Below are positions 1 to 10,145 of a DNA stretch of 64,000 bases, in pieces. The position numbers and the translations under genes are program-made. Source of the DNA: Lepus europaeus (Eukaryota > Chordata > Mammalia > Lagomorpha > Leporidae). Below the pieces are notes generated by a model. The model was given only the letters and a program-made list of their open reading frames with translations. It had not been told where the DNA came from and did no database searches. Location: assembly GCF_033115175.1 (NCBI RefSeq), contig NC_084831.1:11690540-11754539 (forward strand), read 5' to 3'. Numbering within the stretch: position 1 is the first letter of the stretch; the number at the start of each line of letters is the position of its first letter.

Positions 1-244
1 GGGGCTTCCCCCGCCAAGCCTGGGGCGGAGGGTCCCTCCCAGGCGGGGCCTGGGTCTCAGGCCCAGGACCCCTAGCTTCTTGTGGGGGCACTCCCACCCC
101 TCTGGCTCCTCCTACACCACAAGTGGACTTGACCAGGCCTGCGGAGACTGGGAGATGCCCTGCGGACCGTCCCCTCTCCTCACCGGCTGCCTGGAACCCC
201 TGGGAGCTGGACCCTGGGATCCGGAACAGGTAAAGCTCGGCTCT

Positions 245-352
245 CAGCCCTCAGTTTCCTTCTCTTAAAATGGGCACAGCAACTGCCTGCCTCGTGGAGC
301 CGACTTGCTGGGAACAGAGTGCTCGGCACATAGTAAGTGCTCAATAAGTGCT
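245..352 (+). mobile_element. MIR SINE fragment
   Basis: CCTCAGTTTCCTTCTCTTAAAATGGG-type core and GGCACATAGTAAGTGCTCAA end. Confidence 0.75.
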
Positions 353-1039
353 TGCTGCACTGTGACCCTGCCTGCCCTCTCCCCCCACCCTCTCCCCATG
401 GTTCTGGGAGGGCACGGGGGTCAGGGAAGGGAGGGCTGCCCCTCCCCTCTGGCTCGCATCCGGGCTGCCCCGGGAGAGGATCTGGCCCAGACAGGCAGCC
501 AGGCACTGTCTTTCTTGTGGGGATTTAAAGCTCGGAGCCCTGACTCACGCTCAGGAATAAGTAACCGCAGGGCTCCTAACCCCGTGGTCTCCGGTGCCTC
601 TCGCAGCCCCAGAGGGCGGAAGCGGCGGCTGGGAGCTACGAAGGAATTCCGGATGGCAAGACAGAGTCAGCGGGAGCCCCTGCTCCCTGCACAGCCAGCC
701 TGGTCGTCGCGGGCCCCTCCAGCGGGGCGCCATCTTGCTCGCTCCGCCTCGCCAGCAGGCACCTGCCGGCATCGCCCTCACTTTATAGGCCGGAAACCGA
801 GGTGCAGGAAAATGACAGAACTTGCCCGGCTGTTCACGGGGCACACAGGTGGGGGCAGTGACACGAGACCCCCAGGCCCCGCCAATGGTTCTCACCCCAG
901 CCACGCACTGGGAACCAGCCAGCAGATGTTAAAATCTAACAAGCCAGGCCCCGCCCTCCGAGACCCTGCCTGACACTGGGACATGGCACAGGCTGCCCAG
1001 TAGTCCTTAAAAGAAAAAAAAGCTAGTCTGTTTTTTTTA

Positions 1040-1303
1040 AGTTTTTAAAAAATATTTATTTATTTATTTGAAAGGCAGAGCTACGGACAGAGAGAGAGGG
1101 GTCCTCCATCCGCTGGTTTAGTCCCCAATTGGCTGCAACGACCGGGTTGGGCCAGACCAAAGCCAGGAGCCAGGAGCTTCTTCCGGTCTCCAACGTGAGT
1201 GCAGGGGCCCAAGCACTTGGCATCTGCTGCTTTCCCAGGTGCATTGGCAGGAGCTGGATCAGAGGCGGAGCAGCCGGGACTCAAACCGGCGCCAGTGGAT
1301 CTC
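1040..1303 (-). mobile_element. C-repeat SINE, antisense
   Basis: Starts with the reversed A-rich tail (TATTTATTTATTTGAAAGG) and ends in the tRNA-like head (GGACTCAAACCGGCGCC). Confidence 0.85.
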
Positions 1304-1800
1304 AAACACAGCGCACCCGAGGCTTCCCAGCAGCACAAAGCACTGGTTCCTGGGCCCCCAAATCCCTGGGCCCGGGGCTCCGTCTGTTACAAGCGCCCAG
1401 CTGGTTCTGTGGCTTTGCACCCTGTCCGTGGTGGAGGACAGCTGGGGAGGACGGATGCCTGCCACCAGGCTGGGATGCTCCAGCTCTCGGACTCTTGGGC
1501 CATGCGTGAAAAGGGAATGAACAGCCAGACTGACCGGGAGGTGGCGTGGAGCCAGAGAGGACACGAAGCAGTGTGCCGCAGATGACGTCCGCGTGGCCAC
1601 TGAGCGCGGAGCCAGCCTCCCCCCCAACCCCCACCCCAGCACACGTGGCCCTGGGGAAAGGGAAGATTGTGGGCGGATCCACGTGGGTGACGGACGTGAG
1701 CCGGCTGAGCCAGGAGGGATGGGCAAGGCCGTGATTCAGGCCCGTGACGTCGTAAAGGTTGGTGGTATACGCAGAGTTTGTTTTGTTTTTATTTTAAGTC

Positions 1801-2128
1801 GGAGCCGGTGTTGTGGCTCGGTGGATTGAGGTACCGCCTGCGACCCTGGCATCCCATAGGAGCACAAGTTCAAGTCCCGGCTGCTCTACTTCCGAACCAG
1901 CTCCCTGCTAAACTCCTAGGAAGGCGGTGGAAGCCGGCTCACGTGATCGGGCCCCTGTACAGGGCTCTGACCCACACAGGAGACCCGGATGGAGTTCCAG
2001 GCTCTTGGCTTCAGCCTGGCCTGACTCTGTTTCAGCCACTAGGGGAGTAAACCAGCAAAATGGAAGATCTCTTTCTCTCTGTCTCTCCCTCTCTGTAACT
2101 CTGCCTTTCAAATAAATTAATCTTTTTT
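1801..2128 (+). mobile_element. C-repeat SINE, sense; host of the next insertion
   Basis: Head GGAGCCGGTGTTGTGG and tail TTCAAATAAATTAATC. Its tail was the target of later SINEs. Confidence 0.85.
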
Positions 2129-2465
2129 TTTTTTTTTTTTTTACAGGCAGAGTGGACAGTGAGAGAGAGACAGAGAGGAAGGTCTTCCTTTTGCCGTTGG
2201 TTCACCCTCCAATGGCCACCGCGGTAGCGCGCTGCGGCCGGCGCACCGCGCTGATCCGATGGCGGGAGCCAGGTGCTTCTCCTGGTCTCCCATAGGGTGC
2301 AGGGCCCAAGCACTTGGGCCATCCTCCACTGCACTCCCTGGCCACAGCAGAGAGCTGGCCTGGAAGAGGGGCAACCGGGACAGGATCGGTGCCCCGACTG
2401 GGACTAGAACCCGGTGTGCCGGCGCCGCAAGGCGGAGGATTAGCCTAGTGAGCCGCGGCGCCGGC
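2129..2465 (-). mobile_element. Young C-repeat SINE (CSINE2-like), antisense
   Basis: Full-length, from CAGGCAGAGTGGACAGTGAG to GAGCCGCGGCGCCGGC. Flanked by copies of TAAATTAATCTTTTTT at 2113 and 2466. Confidence 0.9.
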
Positions 2466-2481
2466 TAAATTAATCTTTTTT

Positions 2482-2800
2482 TAAAGATTTATTTTATTTA
2501 TTTGAAAAACAGAGTTACAGAGAGAGATAGACAGAGAGAGGTCTTCCATCCGCTGGTTCACTCCCAAAATGGCCACAATGGCCAGAGCTGCGCCGATCCA
2601 AAGCCAGGAGCCAGGAGCTTCTTCCAGATCTCCCACGCGGGTGCACGGGCCCAAGGACTTGGCCCATCTTCTACTGCTTTCCCAGGAAATAGCAGAGAGC
2701 TGGATCAGAAGTGGAGCAGCCAGGTCTCCAACCCGTGGCCACATGGGATGCCGGTGCTTCAGGCCAGGGCTTTAACCTGCTGTGCCACAGCGCCGGCCCC
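2482..2800 (-). mobile_element. C-repeat SINE, antisense
   Basis: Full-length, ending CCACAGCGCCGGCCCC. Flanked by the same TAAATTAATCTTTTTT at 2466 and 2806. Confidence 0.9.
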
Positions 2801-2850
2801 TCACATAAATTAATCTTTTTTAAAAGTTAAAATTACCTGTGCTTTGGACA

Positions 2851-3053
2851 AAATACTATGGCTACACAAGTCCAGGGTTGGCATCCCATATGGGCGCAGA
2901 TTCGAGTCCCAGCTGTTCCACTTCCGATCCAGCTCTCTGCTATGGCCTGGGAAAGGAGTAGAAGATGGGCCAAGTCCTTGGGCCCCTGCACCCACGTGGG
3001 AGACCTGGAAGAAGCTCCTGGCTCCTGGCTTCAGCCTGGCCCAGCCAGGCTCC
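2851..3053 (+). mobile_element. C-repeat SINE, sense, 3' truncated
   Basis: Contains GGCATCCCATATGGGCGCAG and GGAGACCTGGAAGAAGCTCC; it stops before the CT-rich tail. Confidence 0.8.
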
Positions 3054-3424
3054 ATGGGTGTCACCGCTGGGGGGGGCTCCGAGTCGCCCTCCCTGGCACA
3101 GCAGAGCCAGCCCCGCCCCCGCAGGCTCCTCTGGGTGCCCCCAGGTGCTGCATCTGCCTGTGACCCGGTGATCGGCAGTTTCCTGGAGAGACAGGAGTGA
3201 GTCAGGCATTGCTCAGCCAGAGCCGGGAAGATGGTGCAGGTGTGTGGGGTGGGGACGAAGCCACGTGGCTCTGCCCACTGCGGATGATTGACAGCGCTGC
3301 CGATGGGGCCTGGAGCCAGGGGCCAACTCTGAGGCACACGCCATGGAATTCATGAGATGTTTACCGCCCAGGCACCACGTGGCATGGCTGTGGCTCGGAG
3401 CGGAGGCCGCTGGGGCAAGCGTGC

Positions 3425-3505
3425 TTCTGGGCTTTTGGCTCCTTGCCGGCTGTGTGACTCTGGGCGAATGACTTAACCTCTCTGAACTTTGCGCTCCTGG
3501 TTGGT
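3425..3505 (+). mobile_element. MIR SINE fragment
   Basis: GGCTGTGTGACTCTGGGCGA and CTTAACCTCTCTGAAC. Confidence 0.65.
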
Positions 3506-3715
3506 GGGACGGGAGAAAGCGTGTATCCCAGGGTGGAGTCCTGCCGTGAAGGGGGCAGACTGTACAAGGAGCTGCTGGGCCCGGTGCCAGGCACCCAGCA
3601 AACCGGGGCGGGGTGGCCAGCCCAGAGCCAAGGGCAGCTGTGTTTGGATCCGTGGTCTTGGGTTTTCCGCATGGCCACCCAAGGAGACTTTTGCCTACCT
3701 TTTCTCTTTGCTTAA

Positions 3716-3988
3716 GGTTGTTAGTTATTTGAACGGCAGGGTGACAAAGAGGAAGAGACCCAGACCTTCCATCCACGGGCTCAAGCCTCCAAATGGCCAC
3801 GACGGCCAGGGCTGGTCCAGGCCAAAGCCTGGGGCCCAGAATTCCATCCGGGTCTCCCGTGTGGGTGCAGGGACCAAGCACTTGGGCCATCTTCCGCTGC
3901 CTTCCCAGGCATATTAGCAGGGAGCTGGATGGGAAGTGGAGCAGCCGGGACTCAGGTCCTTAACCCACTGTGCCACAGCGCCGGCCCC
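3716..3988 (-). mobile_element. C-repeat SINE, antisense
   Basis: Diverged, but ends in the clear head CACTGTGCCACAGCGCCGGC. Confidence 0.85.
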
Positions 3989-5232
3989 TTCTTGCCCACT
4001 TTTTCTGGACGATAAACCTTTGTCTGAGCTGCAGCTGGACGCATGGGGAGTCAGGCTGCAGGGAGCCCTGACTGACAAGGCAGGTGTGTGGGTGTCCCCT
4101 GTTTGCCCCTGTGGTGTGCCAGCGGCCGCTCCCCTGAGACTCCGGCTGAGACAAGCAGGGGCAAGCGTCCATCAGGCCTGGGGCAGGAGAAGGGCTGGGC
4201 TCCCCGTGCCCCGAGGGTGTCGCCGGCACCCGAGACTCGGGCGCCCCCAGGATTCCAGCCTTGACAGCCCTGCAGGGGCGCAGGGAAACCCCCCACGGAG
4301 CCACGACCCTGAAGCAGAGCTGTCTGGGAAGAGCTGAGGCCGGCGTTAGGGAGATTGGGGTCCTTTTCTGGAACCTTCTTGGGTCTGCAAATGCGAGACA
4401 GCAGCCTGGGAGGCTGCAGGTCGTGTGAAGTAGCTGCCTCTCGCTCAGAAACGACAGCTGCCCGGGGCGGTTCCCAGGGCTCCGGCGAGCAGGGAGCGGG
4501 GCGGGGCGGCACCGTTCAGAAAGAAGTTCTGACCTGCGGATCCCCGCCCCACAGGGCGCTCGGCGGCGGCCCCGCCATCAGATTTATTTATTTTCATCTG
4601 GCTGCATTTTGATTCCATTGACACATTCCTGAAGGGATTTGAGCAGCACACTGATGGTTAAACAGCAGAAGAATAAAGACGCGTATGACCACGAGGATCA
4701 AACACTGCACGTGGTGGAGCTTGGAATTACGCTCTGAGCTTCCCAGCAGCCAGTGTGAGGAGGGGAAGTCAGCGCCCCAGTCCTCCCTGCCAGAGAGCAG
4801 GCAGCCAAGGTGATCCCCACCGTACGGGGGCCTTTAGAGGGACCCAGACCCCCAGCACCCTCGGCCACCTTGTTGGGAAACCCGTGAGAGATTTCCCATG
4901 GCTGAGCCTGTCTGCTCACCTGTAGGACGGGAGTGAGGCTGCCTTCCGGGTCCGTCGAGGACCGAAGCCGTGCCCTGCAGACCGTAGCACCTGACCAGCA
5001 CTGATTCTTCCGTTTCCTTCAGGTGCCCCAGCCACCCTTCTCCAGGCAGCTGGTGGACCTCGCACCTGTTTCATGAGGGCACAAAGTTCCCTACGTGTGC
5101 CTGGCCCAGGGGCTGACTTTGGGAGAGGGGTGGAGCCTGCTTCCGTAACGCTCACAGCCGAGCGGAGAAGCGAGGCAGAGCCACGTGCCGGGCGCAAGCA
5201 CGAGGACGGCACAGTAACCGCAATCAGTCACA

Positions 5233-5562
5233 TAAAAAAAAAAAAAAGATGCTATTTATTTGAAAGGCAGAGAGAAGGAGAGAGAGACAGAGAGACAGAG
5301 AGAGAGAGAGAGAGAGAGGTCTTCTAACAACTGGTTCACTCCCTAGATGGCTGCAACACACAGAGCTGGGCCGGGACAAAGCCAGTGCCGGGAGCTCCTT
5401 CCAGGTCTCCCACGTGGGTGCAGGGGCCATCTTCCACTGCTTTCCCAGGCCACAGCAGAGAGCTGGATCGGAATTGGAGCAGCCAGGACTCAAACCAGAG
5501 CCTATATGGGATGCCGGCACTGCAGCCGGCGGCTTTACCTGCTACGCCACAGCTCCGTTCCC
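5233..5562 (-). mobile_element. C-repeat SINE, antisense
   Basis: Has an expanded GA stretch (5290-5318) and the head GCTACGCCACAGCTCCG. Confidence 0.85.
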
Positions 5563-5716
5563 TAGTCAATGGTCATTTAAACAAAGGGGGGGGGGGGGTG
5601 AGAATGGGAAGCGGTGTTTTTAACCTGATGAAGAAGTCCCTGGGGCCGGAGATGACTTTGGTGCGATCGCTTTCAAAACCAGTCTCCTGCTACTTACGCA
5701 GCAAAGTTGAAAACAG

Positions 5717-6042
5717 GCTAATCCTCTGCCTAGCGGTGCCGGCACACCAGGTTCTAGTCCTGGTCGGGGTGCCAGATTCTGTCCCGGTTGCTCCTCTTCC
5801 AGGTCAGCTCTCTGCTATGGCCCAGGAAGGCAGTGGAGGATGGCCCAAGTGCTTGGGCCCTGCACCCGCATGGGAGACCAGAAGCACCTGGCTCTTGCCT
5901 TCGGATCAGCGCGGTGCGCCGGCCGCGGCGGCCATTGGAGGGTGAACCAACAGCAAAAAGGAAGACCTTTCTCTCTGTCTCTCTCTCTTTCTCTCTCTCA
6001 CTGTCCACTCTGTCAAAAAAATAAAAATAAAAATAAAATAAA
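5717..6042 (+). mobile_element. Young C-repeat SINE, sense, lacking the first bases
   Basis: Begins at GCTAATCCTCTGCC. Flanked by a perfect 13-bp target duplication AAGTTGAAAACAG (5704-5716 and 6043-6055), so the short head is original. Confidence 0.9.
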
Positions 6043-6352
6043 AAGTTGAAAACAGCCTAAGGCCGTGCCAGAAATTCCACTCCTGGGGTGGGGTGAGGTG
6101 GGGGGGAGCCTCCAGACACTGGGGAGCCGTGCTGGGGAGGAGTGAATCCGCAGAGCCGCCCCGGTTGGCTCATCCAGAACGGACGCCAACGCCCCCTCCC
6201 CAGCAGCCATGGCCCTGTTCTGGACCCCGGGGGGGGGGGGGGTGTCAGCGAGGAGCAACCACGCACAGCCTGTGGCGCCCACGTCGCCAGGACGAACTCA
6301 CGCAAACTCGGTGCTGAGTGAAAGAAGCCTCAAGGGGACAGAGAGCCTCGGG

Positions 6353-6670
6353 GAGGGGTGGGCGCGTGGTGCAGCCGGTAAACCTCCCCTGGGAATGCCT
6401 GCGTGACCGCTCTGAGCGCTGGGTGCAGTCCTGGCTCAGCCCCTGATCCCGGCATCCCGCTAACACACACCCTGGAAGGCAGCAGGTGCGGCTCGGGTGG
6501 CTGGGTCCCTGGCACCCAGACTCAGCTCCAGGCTCCCAGAATCAGCCCAGCCCCGTCCCAGACAGCGCAGGCTTTGGGGAGCGAACAAGTGGAAGGGAGA
6601 TCTCTCTCTCTCTCTCTCTCTCTGCCTCTCTCTCTCTCTCTCTGCCTCTCAAATAAGTTAATCAATAATT
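6353..6670 (+). mobile_element. Old C-repeat-related SINE, sense
   Basis: Head GGGCGCGTGGTGCAGCCGG; TC-rich tail and CAAATAAGTTAATCAATAA. More diverged than its neighbours. Confidence 0.7.
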
Positions 6671-6734
6671 TGTGAACAGAGTTTTCATTTACATGAAGAC
6701 CACAAATGGGCAAAACTAAACAATAAAAGCTGTA

Positions 6735-7059
6735 TGGGGCCAGCGCCGTGGCTTAACAGGCTAATCCTCCGCCTTGCGGCGCCAGCACACCGGGTTCTAG
6801 TCCCAGTTGGGGCACCGGATTCTGTCCCGGTTGCCCCTCTTCCAGGCCAGCTCTCTGCTATGGCCCGGGAGTGCAGTGGAGGATGGCCCAAGTGCTTGGG
6901 CCCTGCACCCCAAGGGAGACCAGGAGAAGCACCTGGCTCCTGGCTTCGGATCAGCGCGATGCGCTGGCCGCAGCGGCCATTGGAGGGTGAACCAACGGCA
7001 AAAAGGAAGACCTTTCTCTCTGTCTCTCACTATCCACTCTGCCTGTCAAAAAATAAAAA
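6735..7059 (+). mobile_element. Young C-repeat SINE (CSINE2-like), sense
   Basis: Full-length from GGGGCCAGCGCCGTGGC. Perfect target duplication AATAAAAGCTGTA at 6722-6734 and 7060-7072. Confidence 0.92.
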
Positions 7060-7655
7060 AATAAAAGCTGTAAAGAAGAACCAGGGAGCGAGAGCCCAGG
7101 CAGTGGCATAATTGTGATTTCCTGGGAGGAGGGGCGTGCAGCCAGGGGCCGTCCCCGGAAGCCTCGAAGCACTGAAGACCCCCCCTGTCTTCCCCGGATT
7201 CATTCGTGGAAGACGCCCACATAGGGGACGGCCAGGCCGCGCACTCCAAACACAGCCTGGCCCTGTCCCCAGCCCCGAGTCCTGCCCCCGGGATGACGTC
7301 CCCACAGGCACCTGGAGCAGGTGGCCAGGCCAGTCCCGGACGGCAGCTCGGGTGTCCGGCCGGCAGGACCCCAAGCGCCCCGTGGGTCCTGGGGAGCCCC
7401 AAGCTTTCCCTGGGGCGGGCTGGCGTCTGAGCCTCCAGCATCCGGGGAGCAGCGACGACCCGTTCAGGCACTGGGGGTGCAGCCGAGACAGACACGGCCT
7501 GCTCCCAAGGCCAGCAGGGGCAGACACTGAAGCTCGCTGTGGCCGGATCAGAACGCTCCGCCGGGGACTGCAGAGAGGCCCTGCAAGCAGACGTGCGCCC
7601 AGGGAACGCCTCTCAGCACGGCTGAGGACGCCGAAAACTTGGTAACGGCTGCGCG

Positions 7656-7739
7656 TCCACCAGTAGGGAGCAGCCGCGCGATGCCACAGCCAGAGCGCCC
7701 GCCAATAGGGAGCAGCCGCGCGATGACGCCGCCAGAGCC
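7656..7739 (+). repeat. Two-copy CpG-rich direct repeat
   Basis: Two adjacent units of about 41 bp share TAGGGAGCAGCCGCGCGATG (at 7664 and 7706 approximately) with diverged ends. Confidence 0.75.
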
Positions 7740-8514
7740 CCAGGTGTAGGTGGGTCCGCACTAGCGCTGGGTCCAGCTGCCTTTTCTTCCACTGCCCTTG
7801 GCTCCTGCCCATCAAAGCCTGTTGCCAGGTGTGCGTCTACCAGGAGGGTTTGCACCCATGGTGCACCTGCTCTCCGTGTGTGTGTGTGTGTGTGTTTTAC
7901 AAACCTGGGTTTTCGCTGCCCCTGGAGAACAGCAGATAATGACAGATCCTGCCTTGTCTCCTCTCGCAGGTGCTCACTCTGGGTCTCGGGCGGAGGCCTT
8001 GGGGCTCATCCCTTGGCCGCCGTCCCTCTCCATCCACCCTCAGTCCCTAGGGGAACTGGAGGTGTTGACTTCTAGTCATTTCCTGCCTGGTCTTGTCTCT
8101 GATTTCCAGACTCCGTGTCCCACGGCCCTCCAGGGCATCTCGGCACTGACTCACGCTTGACCCGGCTGGAACCCAACTCCCACTCCCCTCGCTGCCCGCC
8201 ACGGCCCCTCCCCCAGCCTCCGGCTCAGCTGGGGGCAGCTCTGTCCCTCCTAGGGCGCAGGCTCCTGGATTCCTCTTTCCCTTCCACCTTCTCCACCCCG
8301 GATCCAGCCCCTCCGCACATCCTGGGGGCTACACCATCCCCAAATGTCCAGAACCTGCCACTTCTCACCTCCCCCACGGCCCCACCCCGGCCCGACCCCC
8401 CGTCATCCCTCACCTGTGCCCTCCCTGGTCACACAGCAGTCCCAGCGTTCTGCCCGCACACACCATGGCTGCTCCGTGGCTGCACACACAGGCACACAGA
8501 CAGAAAGACACTCC

Positions 8515-8712
8515 AAAAGCCGCCAGCAGCGGGGCCGGGGCCAGGCCAACGCTGGGGCTGGGAACTCCGTCCAGGTCTCCCAGGGGGTGGTAGGCGCCCA
8601 AGCACTTGAGCCATCACTGCTCCAGGATCTGCACCCGCAGGAAGCCGGAGTCAGGAGCCAGAGCTGGGATTCGAACCCAGGAATGCAGACGTGGGAAGCA
8701 GGCGTCTGAGCG
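8515..8712 (-). mobile_element. Old C-repeat SINE fragment, antisense
   Basis: Middle and head portions only (GTCCAGGTCTCCCAGGG, GAGCTGGGATTCGAACCCAG). Confidence 0.6.
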
Positions 8713-9404
8713 CTCGGGCCCTCCCAGCTCTGTCGACTGACAATGCGCACAGCCAGAGAACTTGGGCTTCTTGGACCTACTGTGTGCAGGAAGTCCCGTG
8801 GACCTGTCAGGGCATCAGGCAACAGGAAACAAACAAGCCCCGGCTGAGCTAGGGCAGGTGGGTGGGGTCCTGGCCCACTGCTGCAGGGCGGTGGGACCCG
8901 GGGTGGTGTTTACCCTCTCTGAGCTGTGCTGGCCTCGTCTACGGCAGGGGCACGGGGAGAGGGCCCAGCCCACAGGCACACCGGCGAGCACCAGGACCCG
9001 AACCCGAGCCTGCCCGGTCTCATGGCCCGGCTCGTATGAATGAGCAGATTCTTCGCTTCACGCCAAAGCAAACAAACAAAAACACAAACAGGATCTGCAA
9101 CCCGCAAACACTTGGTGCTCATCCCAGAGGGCCAGGCACGCCTCCCCCAGGCTCCCTGCCTGGACCTGCCCAGCGCTGTGACCCAGAGAGGGCCCCGAGG
9201 CAGGCGGGGCGGGGCGCACACCAGAGGCCCCAGCACACAGTAGCCAGGTACCTCGGACAGGTTACTCTGCCTCGCTGAGTCCCGATTTTTCCCTCTGTAA
9301 AGTGGGTCGCGCCAGCACCACCTGCGTACCTGGCACTGTGTGAGGAGCGGCTGGGATGGCTGCCAAGGGACAGGCAGCTCATGGCCCTCACACGCTGGCC
9401 CCAG

Positions 9405-9570
9405 GCACCTTAGGTTTAAATTCTGGCTCTGCCCTTCCTAGCTGTGTGACCGCTCTGTGCCTCAGTCTCTCCCTCTGTGAAATGGGTATAACTGACCACG
9501 GTGAGCTGCTGGGAGGAAGAAATGGGGGAGGGGGCTCACGGCAAGGAGCTGGTGCACGTGAAGTGCAGAG
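9405..9570 (+). mobile_element. MIR SINE fragment
   Basis: Contains TTCTGGCTCTGCC, TAGCTGTGTGACC and CTGTGAAATGGGTATAA. Confidence 0.8.
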
Positions 9571-9987
9571 ACAGGGGCCCCGCACAGGGAAAAGACCCAG
9601 GATGCTGTGCGGTCGCGTGCAGCCCAGCCGGGAGACGGGTCCCACGCCTGCCTGGTGTCGGCCTGTGAGGCCTGGGCCACGGCCTTGGCCTGGGCCATGA
9701 CCTCTCCCCACCTGTCTTGCCTTCTTTCCTGACACCGCTTGGCGTAATCGGGCACAAGTGCACGGATCCAGGTGTTCATGGCCCAAGGCAGGGGCGGGGG
9801 ACAAGAGGACTGAGCCCACCCCCGTGGCCAGGTCTCCGGGCCCACAGCCTATCCCAGGGGCCCCTGCCGCGGATTCTGGCATCAGCACCCGTCGGGGCTC
9901 CCAGGGGAAGCCCCAGGGCAGAGGGGGACTGGGAGCCCGCGGGACCTGAGCGGGGAGGGGCTGGGCGGCCCGGCACACCGCAGGTGC

Positions 9988-10053
9988 TGACTCACGGCCT
10001 CCGCTGGGCGGTATAAAGCCACCAACCCACGGGCGAACGCAGCCGCGAAGACG
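9988..10053 (+). promoter_or_regulatory. PADI4: PADI4 core promoter and short 5' UTR
   Basis: A clear TATA box (TATAAA, 10012-10017) lies 36 bp before the ATG, so transcription should start near 10040-10045 and leave a very short 5' UTR. A perfect AP-1 consensus (TGACTCA, 9988-9994) lies 18 bp upstream of the TATA. The start site is inferred. Confidence 0.75.
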
Positions 10054-10145
10054 ATGGCCCAGGGGACGGTGATCCGCGTGGCCCCGGAACAGCCCACCCA
10101 TGCCGTGTATGTGCTGGGCACCGCCACTCAGCTCGACGTCCTGGG
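10054..10145 (+). CDS. PADI4: PADI4 coding exon 1
   Basis: Start codon and residues 1 to 31 (split codon), beginning [20 protein letters not shown]. The start sits about 40 bp downstream of a TATA box. The exon ends with two bases of a Gly codon before GTGAGA. It is 92 nt, the same length as PADI6 exon 1. Confidence 0.95.

Larger units (their letters stand above)
1..9980. other. Intergenic region upstream of PADI4
   Basis: No exon is recognised; the PADI3 end expected upstream in mammals is outside the window. It holds about ten C-repeat SINEs, several MIR fragments, a short GT repeat at 7877-7896 and a CpG-rich direct repeat near 7656. The rest looks unique and GC-rich. Confidence 0.7.

Noticed and set aside
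1-1000. 3' end of PADI3
   Set aside because: PADI3 is expected upstream by mammalian gene order, but no PAD C-terminal sequence such as FKWWNM was found here.
6735-6830. tRNA gene
   Set aside because: Pol III A/B-box-like motifs here and in other SINE heads come from the tRNA-derived C-repeat; no complete cloverleaf was seen.
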